Assembly (NCBI GenBank): GCA_937923945.1
Contig: CALDWC010000112.1
Location: 1-8,788 of the forward strand
Direction: 5' to 3'
DNA: 8,788 nt
DNA from: an uncultured Treponema sp.
Lineage (GTDB): Bacteria > Spirochaetota > Spirochaetia > Treponematales > Treponemataceae
Part shown: in pieces, positions 1-6,023 of the stretch
Layout: the number at the start of each line of letters is the position of its first letter
Position numbering within the stretch: the first letter of the stretch is position 1
Notes under the pieces: model-generated
The model's database searches: none
What the model saw: the letters and a program-made list of their open reading frames with translations, nothing else
What the model was told of the DNA's origin: nothing
Made by a program: the position numbers and the translations under genes

Positions 1-87
1 TAGAACCTTTCTTTACTTTTTATCCGTGTTTAAGAATGAGCACGGTCAACAAAAGACGTGAGGCGGCAAGTATGGGAACTGCAAACT

Positions 88-114
88 GTCCGCCGAAAAA
101 TACGGACTTTTTTT
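88..114 (+). terminator. Probable intrinsic terminator of an upstream gene outside the window
   Basis: GTCCG (88-92) and CGGAC (103-107) form a 5-bp GC-rich stem around a 10-nt loop, followed at once by seven T (108-114). This is the layout of a Rho-independent terminator reading rightward. No convincing gene lies between 1 and 88, so it would end transcription from a gene left of the window. The stem is short, so confidence is moderate. Confidence 0.45.
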
Positions 115-133
115 GTGTTAGGGATTGTAGGGG

Positions 134-165
134 AAATTTCGGCATTTTTCAAAATGCCGAAATTT
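134..165. repeat. Perfect 15-bp inverted repeat (hairpin)
   Basis: AAATTTCGGCATTTT (134-148) is followed after two bases (TC) by its exact reverse complement (151-165). The stem lies in a non-coding stretch with no open frame of gene-like quality. It has no clear T-tract outside the stem on either strand, so it is not a textbook terminator. It could be a bidirectional terminator, an mRNA-end stabiliser or one copy of a dispersed palindromic element. Confidence 0.7.
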
Positions 166-169
166 GTAC

Positions 170-199
170 ACGAACGCACGGCAATTTTCGTGCGTTCGT
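170..199. repeat. Second hairpin, 11-bp perfect stem
   Basis: ACGAACGCACG (170-180) pairs with CGTGCGTTCGT (189-199) around the 8-nt loop GCAATTTT. It starts five bases after the hairpin at 134-165, so the two stems form a tandem structure. There is no following T-tract. The rest of 1-300 shows no other feature that I can support. Confidence 0.6.
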
Positions 200-298
200 A
201 CCGGAGCCCCGAAAAGCCCGACGGCGCTGCCGACACGGATTTAAAGCAGCGACGGAACACCCAAATACAAATAGAAATAGCAATTTATTTTTTTACTC

Positions 299-331
299 CG
301 ACAGTATTTGTCGTATTGCGTGTGCTACAAT
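299..331 (+). promoter_or_regulatory. Extended -10 promoter with overlapping palindrome, upstream of the WYL gene
   Basis: TACAAT (326-331) preceded by TG and one base (323-325) makes an extended -10 element. A perfect interrupted palindrome, CGACA (299-303), GTATT, TGTCG (309-313), covers the place where a -35 box would lie, and no good -35 hexamer is visible there. This arrangement suits an operator for autoregulation by the adjacent WYL protein, but that link is inference. Initiation 6-8 bases after the -10 box would start the transcript at about 337-339, almost on the start codon. Confidence 0.45.
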
Positions 332-342
332 GAGGTATGACG

Positions 343-1329
343 ATGCATGAGCGAAGAGTGCAGTTTTGGCGGCTGCTGCGGATTGACGAAGAAATTCGAG
401 CGAGGCGGTATCCGACGGCGGAAAAACTTGCGGCACTGTTTGAGGTGAGCCGGCGAACGATTGAGCGGGACATTGAGTTTTTGCGAGATAGGTACGACGC
501 TCCGATTGACTACGATGCGAAGCGGCGCGGTTATTTTTATGCGAGCGAAACTTTTTTCCTGAAAAGCCTTTTTTTGAGCGACGAGGAACTTTTTGCGGTG
601 GCTGTTTTTGAAAAGACATTGCGGCAATATCGGAATACGCCGATTGAGGCGAGGCTTCAGGCGGTGTTTTCAAAACTGGCGGCATTGCTTCCCGAAGATT
701 TGGTTTCGGTGAGTACGCTGTGGTTGGATGACGGGGTAACTTTTATCAGCGAACCGGCGCCGGCGATAGAGCCTGAAATTTTTGAGGCGGTTTTCAGCGC
801 AGTAAAGCGGAAACGAGCTTTGAAGTTTTTTTACCGCAGTTTGGAACAGAACGAGCCGAGTTTGCGTGTGTGCGAACCGTATCATATTGTGTGTCAGCGG
901 GGTGCGTGGTATGTAATCGGACGCTGCCGTGAAAAAAACGATGTGCGGATTTTTGCTTTTAGCCGGATGAGCGGAATTTCGCTACTGGAGCGGGACGCGT
1001 TTGCAGTGCCGGAGGATTTTAAGCTTGCCGATTATATCGACACCAATGTGGGCGTGTGGCTCGGAAAGCGGACGCCTTTTACCGTGCGGCTTTTATTTTC
1101 GCCTGCGGTCGGCGTTTTTGCCGAAGAGCATCTTTGGAGTGATGAGCAAAAGGTAAAGGTGCTGTCCGATAAAAGTGTCGAGGTGAGTTTTTCTACAACG
1201 CAGTTTGAAGAAATCATGCGCTTTTGCTTGGGGCAAGGTGCGACGGTAAAAGTGCTTGAGCCGCCGGAGCTCGTGCAAGCGGTACGGAAAGAAGCGGCAA
1301 AAGTGGCGGGGATGTACGAGGTCTGGTAG
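343..1329 (+). CDS. WYL-domain transcriptional regulator (HTH-WYL-WCX, YafY-like)
   Basis: A cytoplasmic DNA-binding regulator of about 328 residues, the usual length for the family. In order it has an N-terminal winged helix-turn-helix (about residues 4-60, with a VSRRTIERDI recognition-helix pattern), a linker, a WYL domain (about 150-215) with WYV at 189-191 in place of WYL, and the R-x-F-x-F-x-R pattern (R202, R208) that in this family helps bind ligand, often nucleic acid or a nucleotide. A WCX-type C-terminal domain follows (about 244-328). I chose ATG 343 because GAGG (332-335) sits seven bases upstream. ATG 337 would have GAGG only one base away, but it is the natural start if the extended -10 box gives a leaderless mRNA. 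The gene is GC-richer than everything downstream. WYL proteins commonly control neighbouring defence operons; control of this operon is inference. Confidence 0.9.
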   Translation: MHERRVQFWRLLRIDEEIRARRYPTAEKLAALFEVSRRTIERDIEFLRDRYDAPIDYDAKRRGYFYASETFFLKSLFLSDEELFAVAVFEKTLRQYRNTPIEARLQAVFSKLAALLPEDLVSVSTLWLDDGVTFISEPAPAIEPEIFEAVFSAVKRKRALKFFYRSLEQNEPSLRVCEPYHIVCQRGAWYVIGRCREKNDVRIFAFSRMSGISLLERDAFAVPEDFKLADYIDTNVGVWLGKRTPFTVRLLFSPAVGVFAEEHLWSDEQKVKVLSDKSVEVSFSTTQFEEIMRFCLGQGATVKVLEPPELVQAVRKEAAKVAGMYEVW

Positions 1330-1376
1330 TAGAAATGAGGGGATAGGGAGTAGGCAGTAGGTAAAAGATGGGAAAA

Positions 1377-1382
1377 TATAGT
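1377..1382 (+). promoter_or_regulatory. Weak -10-like box before the dynamin operon
   Basis: TATAGT lies 43 bases before the next start codon, in a purine-rich 96-base gap that also contains short repeats of the GTAGGCAGTAGG type (about 1350-1361). No matching -35 hexamer is seen, so an activator or read-through from the WYL gene is possible. If used, transcription would start near 1389, so the mRNA would begin with the hairpin at 1388-1409. Confidence 0.25.
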
Positions 1383-1387
1383 TTAGT

Positions 1388-1418
1388 TCACAAGAGAAGG
1401 AACTTGTGAGAGAAGGAG
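1388..1418 (+). promoter_or_regulatory. Leader hairpin with duplicated Shine-Dalgarno sequence
   Basis: TCACAAG (1388-1394) and CTTGTGA (1403-1409) form a perfect 7-bp stem. The 8-nt loop carries AGAAGGA (1395-1401), an exact copy of the true ribosome site AGAAGGAG (1411-1418), which lies seven bases before ATG 1426. The stem could stabilise the 5' end, act as an operator in DNA, or offer a standby ribosome site. Confidence 0.45.
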
Positions 1419-1425
1419 AAAAATT

Positions 1426-1860
1426 ATGAGTGAAATAATCGTAAGAACAAAGAATGATTTTGAACGTGTGAAAAAAGAGCTTCCGGATAAAATAATATTT
1501 GAAGGTGAAATGGCAAAAGGAATTAAAAAGGCTCTCAAAGCTAAAAAAATTCGAAAGGGCGTTGCTATTGGTGGTGGTGTTCTCGGTATCGGTGGACTTA
1601 TTGCAGGAGTGATATTAGCACCGGTAACCGGCGGTTTATCATTAGTTGGTGCTGCACCGGCTAGTCTTGCCGCTGCGATTGCTTTTGGCGGAACAACAAT
1701 AGTTCTTACAACAGCTGAAGTAGCAATTATTGCTGGAGTAGTTGCTTTCGCTATTGGGATAGCAGCTTCGGTCATAAACGATGTACTAAAAAACTACGAA
1801 GAATGTGAAGTGAAAAATGGAAGAGTAGTACTGAGAAGAAAACAAACAACTGAGAAATAA
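1426..1860 (+). CDS. Small glycine-rich membrane protein, first gene of the dynamin operon
   Basis: A 144-residue protein of unrecognised family. Residues 1-45 are charged and soluble-looking and end in a strongly basic stretch (KGIKKALKAKKIRK, 31-44), as expected on the cytoplasmic side. Residues 45-117 are almost entirely hydrophobic and rich in Gly and Ala, with segments at about 45-66, 70-95 and 98-117; GG and GxxxG spacing (for example GGGVLGIGG, 49-57) resembles glycine zippers. A charged tail follows (118-144). No signal peptide or catalytic motif is visible. The start has a strong ribosome site (1411-1418). Only 22 bases separate it from the first dynamin gene, so they are co-transcribed. 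It may be a membrane anchor for the GTPases or a pore-forming effector. Both are inference; the membrane nature is seen. Confidence 0.85.
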   Translation: MSEIIVRTKNDFERVKKELPDKIIFEGEMAKGIKKALKAKKIRKGVAIGGGVLGIGGLIAGVILAPVTGGLSLVGAAPASLAAAIAFGGTTIVLTTAEVAIIAGVVAFAIGIAASVINDVLKNYEECEVKNGRVVLRRKQTTEK

Positions 1861-1882
1861 TTATTTCCAAAGGAGTAAAAAT

Positions 1883-3571
1883 ATGGAATTAGAAAACAGA
1901 AAACTTTTTTCTGATGTATTGGATGAAGTGCTTCAGATCGAAAAGGATGCAGAACTTGAAACGACAAGTACGCAAACGTTAATTGAGGCGGTGAACACCG
2001 GAAAATTATTGGTTCCGGTTGTGGGGGCGTTTAGTGCGGGGAAAAGTTCACTGCTGAATAAGTTCATGGGAAAAAATGTACTGTCGGTCGGCATCAATCC
2101 TGAAACGGCAATTCCTTCCGAACTTTATTTTTCGGAAAGCGAATATTGTGAAGGCGTTACAAGTGACGGCATGGTAACACGATTGAACGATGATAGCGAC
2201 ATCACAAATTATGTTTGTCTTCGCCGGTACATCAAGAGCGAGGCGTTAAAAAAATTAGAGCCGATTGTCTTAGTGGATATGCCGGGATTTGATTCATCGT
2301 TGGATGCACATAACAAAGCAATCTTTAATTATTTAGATAAAGGTTCTCACTATGTTGTGCTTACTCCGGTCGACGCCGGAACAATTTCCGCTTCAATGAA
2401 AAAGCAAATTCAAAACATACTTACTTTCGGGCGTGAATGCAGTTTCTTTGTTTCCAAAACCGATTTACGAAGTTCTGACGAAGTAGCTGCCGTTAAAAAT
2501 GAGGTGCAAAATGAAGTAAGTATGTTAACCGGAAAAGCTGAAACCGTATTTGAAATTAACAAAGATGATGTTTCGCTTTTTAATAATTTTGCCGAATCAC
2601 TTAATGCAAACGAGCTTTTTAAAAAAGTTTTTCTTGAAACGATTAAAAATGAATGCTTTGATGTAAAGTACTCAATTAACATAAAAATTTCAGCATTAAA
2701 AAAAGATAAAAAAACGAATGAGCAGTTTATTGCCGACTTGGAAAATGCACTTCATAAAATAGAAGAAAAGAAAATGAAAATTATCGAGCAGGAAAAAAAT
2801 AATAATTTTGCAAGCGAGGCAAGTGCTATTGCTGATATGGTCGGTAATGAAATAAATGTGAACTTAGACTTTCTTGTTAATCGTGGTGTAAATTCAGGCG
2901 GTACCGCCGTACAAGATGCAATAAATGAAATTGTGCAAAGTGTAGTTACTTCAAAAATTAATGATGTTATACTTACTACCAGTACGCGGTTTTCTGCTGA
3001 ATTTGCAGATGAGCTTTCACATGTCGATGCTGTTTTTTCAAAGTATGATATTCCTGAATTTATTGAAGCATTACAAACCTCTGCTCGTAATTTATTTGAC
3101 TTAACCGGAAGCTCTATTTCAAATTTTTTAGCAAGTCAAAAGCAAAATGCAAAAACAAAGCACGGTAGAGATATAGCAACAACAATGGCAACAGTTTTCG
3201 GTATTACAACAGAGATTCTCGCACCATGGATGGAATTGATAATTATAGCCTTACCGACAATTATTGATGCGGTGTTTGGAAAAATGCAGGAAATCAAACA
3301 GGAACAGAAAATTCGTTCAAGTATCATTGCACAAATTCCTCCAATAAAACGGGAACTATCAAAAAATATTGTTTCGCTATTGAAGGAAAATAGTTCAAAA
3401 ATGATTGAATCTATTTCAGAAAAGTACGATGCAGAATTGGCAAAGAAAAAAGAAGAAATTGAGCAAGCACAAAGAGAACTCGAAACAAATAATGAGGTAA
3501 CAAGGAAAATTAAAGTGCTTGAAAATTGTTCTGTGCGAATTGATACTGCACTGGAAAGAATAATTTCATAA
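1883..3571 (+). CDS. Dynamin-like GTPase A, with hydrophobic membrane-interaction segment
   Basis: A 562-residue bacterial dynamin-like protein. GTPase motifs are complete: P-loop GAFSAGKSS (48-56), a G2 threonine at T75 (PETAIPSE), G3 DMPGF (132-136) and G4 SKTD (191-194). Long helical, coiled-coil-prone regions follow (about 263-310 and 505-550). Between them residues 431-466 are strongly hydrophobic (ending ELIIIALPTIIDAVFG), the expected place for the paddle or membrane-inserting helices of bacterial dynamins. Such proteins bind GTP, assemble on lipid and bend or tether membranes. Size and layout resemble the LeoA group, but I cannot confirm orthology and give no symbol. AAAGGAG (1869-1875) lies seven bases before the ATG. 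It probably works with the two other GTPases encoded downstream. Confidence 0.9.
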   Translation: MELENRKLFSDVLDEVLQIEKDAELETTSTQTLIEAVNTGKLLVPVVGAFSAGKSSLLNKFMGKNVLSVGINPETAIPSELYFSESEYCEGVTSDGMVTRLNDDSDITNYVCLRRYIKSEALKKLEPIVLVDMPGFDSSLDAHNKAIFNYLDKGSHYVVLTPVDAGTISASMKKQIQNILTFGRECSFFVSKTDLRSSDEVAAVKNEVQNEVSMLTGKAETVFEINKDDVSLFNNFAESLNANELFKKVFLETIKNECFDVKYSINIKISALKKDKKTNEQFIADLENALHKIEEKKMKIIEQEKNNNFASEASAIADMVGNEINVNLDFLVNRGVNSGGTAVQDAINEIVQSVVTSKINDVILTTSTRFSAEFADELSHVDAVFSKYDIPEFIEALQTSARNLFDLTGSSISNFLASQKQNAKTKHGRDIATTMATVFGITTEILAPWMELIIIALPTIIDAVFGKMQEIKQEQKIRSSIIAQIPPIKRELSKNIVSLLKENSSKMIESISEKYDAELAKKKEEIEQAQRELETNNEVTRKIKVLENCSVRIDTALERIIS

Positions 3572-3600
3572 TGAGCAATCTATTCGTGGGGATGGCTCAT
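3571..3600 (+). other. Hairpin at the end of dynamin gene A
   Basis: ATGAGC (3571-3576, starting on the last base of the stop codon) pairs with GCTCAT (3595-3600). After one mismatch, ATC (3578-3580) pairs with GAT (3591-3593). No T-tract follows, so it is not a standard terminator. It may be an attenuator, an RNA-processing site or a 3'-end stabiliser that changes the ratio of gene A to gene B. Confidence 0.4.
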
Positions 3601-3618
3601 GGATAAATCGGATATTGC

Positions 3619-3654
3619 TGTTTTATACTGCAAATGTAAAGCAGCAATAAAACA
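3619..3654 (+). other. Two-part hairpin in the gap between dynamin genes A and B
   Basis: TGTTTTAT (3619-3626) pairs with ATAAAACA (3647-3654). Inside it CTGC (3628-3631) pairs with GCAG (3641-3644), with a 9-nt loop. The structure lies in the 184-base gap (3572-3755), the only long gap in the operon. The remainder (3655-3740) is AT-rich with no convincing promoter hexamer pair. On the minus strand an A/T-rich stem such as this could also end transcription weakly. Confidence 0.4.
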
Positions 3655-3755
3655 ATACGCAAAATGAAAAATCCGAAAACATTTAACACGGCGTTGAAGC
3701 TCATGTCAAAATTAAGTTTCGGTAAAATTAAATATTACAGTAAGGTGCGATAACT

Positions 3756-6023
3756 ATGACGAAAATAAATGATAGCGATAATTTATTGCAGGAAGTTTTA
3801 GCAATAAAAGAAAAATTTGATACATTACAAACTAAATATGCAAGCGATGCCGAATTTTCAAAAAAGATTTCTACGTTGCTTGTGAACAACGGATTAGATG
3901 ATGAAGAAAAAATAAAAGCCGAATATAAAGAAGCTGCAGAAATAAGTCGTGATTTAAAAATAGGAATTGTAGGAGCAGTAAAAGCCGGAAAATCATCGCT
4001 TTTAAATGCATTGTTTTTTGACGGCGTTGATATTTTACCGAAAGCCGCAACTCCAATGACTGCCGCCTTAACGGAACTTACTTATGGCGAAACATGCAAA
4101 GTTACCGTTGATTTTTTTACTGACGCGGATATTGAAAAATTAAAGACCAATTCTGAAGCGTACGAGCAGAGACTCAAGGAGCTGGAACAAAATAATATAA
4201 ATGAAGCCAGGACAAACTGGTTGAAAATGAAGCAAAGACAAGAACCAGGTACTAGAACTAAACTTGATGCAAAAGAAAAAAAGGCATTGGAAGAAAGAGC
4301 TCGGAATAAAGCAAAACAAGAATTAAGCGATCAAATAGAACTTGTAGGTGCACATGAGCAGTATCAAATGATTAAAAACTTAAAAAAGGTAAAATCGGGG
4401 AGTGAAACATTTACAGTTTCAAGTATGAATGATATTGTAGGAAAGCTTGCAGATTATGTAGGATCAGAGGGAAAGTACATGCCTTTTACCAGTAAAGTGA
4501 GACTACAAATGCCCATTAAAGCGTTAGAAGGTATTTCCGTCATTGATACGCCGGGCTTTAATGATCCTATTCCGTCACGAGATGAACGAGCGCGACAGGC
4601 ATTGCGAGAATGTGATGTGGTTTTAATTTTATCGCCTGCACGGCAATTTATTTCGAAAACTGATATGTCGGTCATGCAAAAGATACAAAAGAAAAACGGT
4701 ATACGGGAATTGTATTTGATTGCAAGTCAAATTGATAGTCAACTATATAATCCTGAATACAAAGAACTAAATGGTGATTTAGATAATGTGATTAGTACAA
4801 TAAAGGAAATTCTTGTACAAACTGCGACAAGAAATTTAGAACAGATAAATTATGATGGAGTTTTTGATACGCTACGTAATGAGCCGGATACTCGTTTGTT
4901 TCTTTCAAGCGGTATGTGCGAATCAATGTATAGAACATTTGAGAAAAAAGATTCGTGGGATGAAAGTAGAAAACATACTTGGAAAAGCTTGACGAGCGAT
5001 TATCATGATTACTTTTCAGACGGCGATGTGAATACCAGTAAAGAATGGCTCAAACACTTGGGCAATATCAAACCGATTACTGAATGTATACAAAAAGTGA
5101 AAGAACGCAAAGTAGAAATACTTAATCGTAAACTGAGTACATTTGCAAGTACACGAAAAGAAGCAGCCGTTACTATAAAATATGAACTACTTGACCTGTT
5201 GGATAGCAAGGTGCGTGCGATAGGAGAAAAGAATATTTCCGATGTAGAAGCAGAAATTAAAGCGACAGAAAGAAAATATTCTATATTTAAAAAAGAACTC
5301 AGCGATAAATTAAACGACTGTACAAAAAAATGGTACATAACAGTGAAAAAGGATGCATTGAGTAGTTTAAAATATTCAAAAAAAACCGCAAGCGACGGTA
5401 TCGTTAAAGCCAAAGGTTCAAAAACGCAGTATCACACAAGTGGTTTTTGGTGGTGGGAAAAAAAATATCCATACGAAGTAATCTCTGCAAACGAGGGAAA
5501 AATCAGAACGACAATTGATGACTATATTGCAGAATATAATAATGATGCTTTGGACTTCATACGAGAAGTAACAGGAGACTTAAGTCAAAAAATTGCAGAT
5601 CTAGCCCGAAACACTTGGCAAGAATTTTCAATTTTTACTTATGATGAAAATGATGAGCTTGCACTGAAAGAAATTGCAAGCAACGCACGGGCAATCATCG
5701 GAGAAATAAAGTTTGATTATGACACGCTTAAATACACCGGGGCTGATTTCTCATCATCACTTAGTTCGACATATTATGAGCCGGAAAAAATACTCTCGCT
5801 TGCAGATGAATTCGTGAGTAAATTAAATCGGGAGTTTACATCCCGGATAAGTGATACACTATGGCGTATAGTCGATGATTGCAAAAGATGTAACTTTTCT
5901 TCAAAGCTTTTGGACAGTTATATTACAAAACTGGAACAACGAAAGCGAGAATTGAAAAAGCCGAAACTTGCACTTGAAACTATTAAACGAATGCGTTCAG
6001 ATGTGGAGAAATTAAATGTTTAA
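3756..6023 (+). CDS. Dynamin-like GTPase B, with long insert in the GTPase domain (CrfC/YjdA-like layout)
   Basis: A 755-residue dynamin-family protein, the largest of the three. P-loop GAVKAGKSS lies at 73-81, G2 in TPMTA (99-103) and G3 DTPGF (264-268). The G4 site is atypical: SQID (324-327) replaces the usual (N/T)KxD, so the guanine-recognising lysine is Gln. Between G2 and G3 about 160 residues are present, including a charged coiled-coil-prone insert (about 122-212). From memory, E. coli CrfC (YjdA) shares the KAGKS loop, the PMTA motif, the insert and a similar length. The helical stalk (about 445-750) contains a Trp-rich patch, GFWWWEKKY (563-571), a candidate lipid-contact tip since no transmembrane helix is evident. 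TAAGGTG (3741-3747) supports ATG 3756. The 3' end overlaps the next gene by 8 bases. Function in membrane remodelling is inferred from the family. Confidence 0.9.
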   Translation: MTKINDSDNLLQEVLAIKEKFDTLQTKYASDAEFSKKISTLLVNNGLDDEEKIKAEYKEAAEISRDLKIGIVGAVKAGKSSLLNALFFDGVDILPKAATPMTAALTELTYGETCKVTVDFFTDADIEKLKTNSEAYEQRLKELEQNNINEARTNWLKMKQRQEPGTRTKLDAKEKKALEERARNKAKQELSDQIELVGAHEQYQMIKNLKKVKSGSETFTVSSMNDIVGKLADYVGSEGKYMPFTSKVRLQMPIKALEGISVIDTPGFNDPIPSRDERARQALRECDVVLILSPARQFISKTDMSVMQKIQKKNGIRELYLIASQIDSQLYNPEYKELNGDLDNVISTIKEILVQTATRNLEQINYDGVFDTLRNEPDTRLFLSSGMCESMYRTFEKKDSWDESRKHTWKSLTSDYHDYFSDGDVNTSKEWLKHLGNIKPITECIQKVKERKVEILNRKLSTFASTRKEAAVTIKYELLDLLDSKVRAIGEKNISDVEAEIKATERKYSIFKKELSDKLNDCTKKWYITVKKDALSSLKYSKKTASDGIVKAKGSKTQYHTSGFWWWEKKYPYEVISANEGKIRTTIDDYIAEYNNDALDFIREVTGDLSQKIADLARNTWQEFSIFTYDENDELALKEIASNARAIIGEIKFDYDTLKYTGADFSSSLSSTYYEPEKILSLADEFVSKLNREFTSRISDTLWRIVDDCKRCNFSSKLLDSYITKLEQRKRELKKPKLALETIKRMRSDVEKLNV

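Noticed and set aside
36..350. A 104-codon open frame and other frames in 1-350
   Set aside because: They run through perfect hairpins and the promoter region, lack ribosome sites, and their translations show no domain-like pattern; treated as chance.
1383..1775. A 130-codon minus-strand frame opposite the glycine-rich membrane protein gene
   Set aside because: It is a shadow of the plus-strand gene; its Pro/Ala/Ile-rich translation mirrors Gly/Ala-coding codons, and it has no ribosome site context.
2524..2530. GTTAACC inside dynamin gene A as another recombination-site arm
   Set aside because: It lies within coding sequence with no partner arm or spacer; a chance match.
3599..3667. A 22-codon frame (MDKSDIAVLYCKCKAA...) in the gap between GTPases A and B
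   Set aside because: It has no good ribosome site and overlaps the two-part hairpin; too short to support as a gene.
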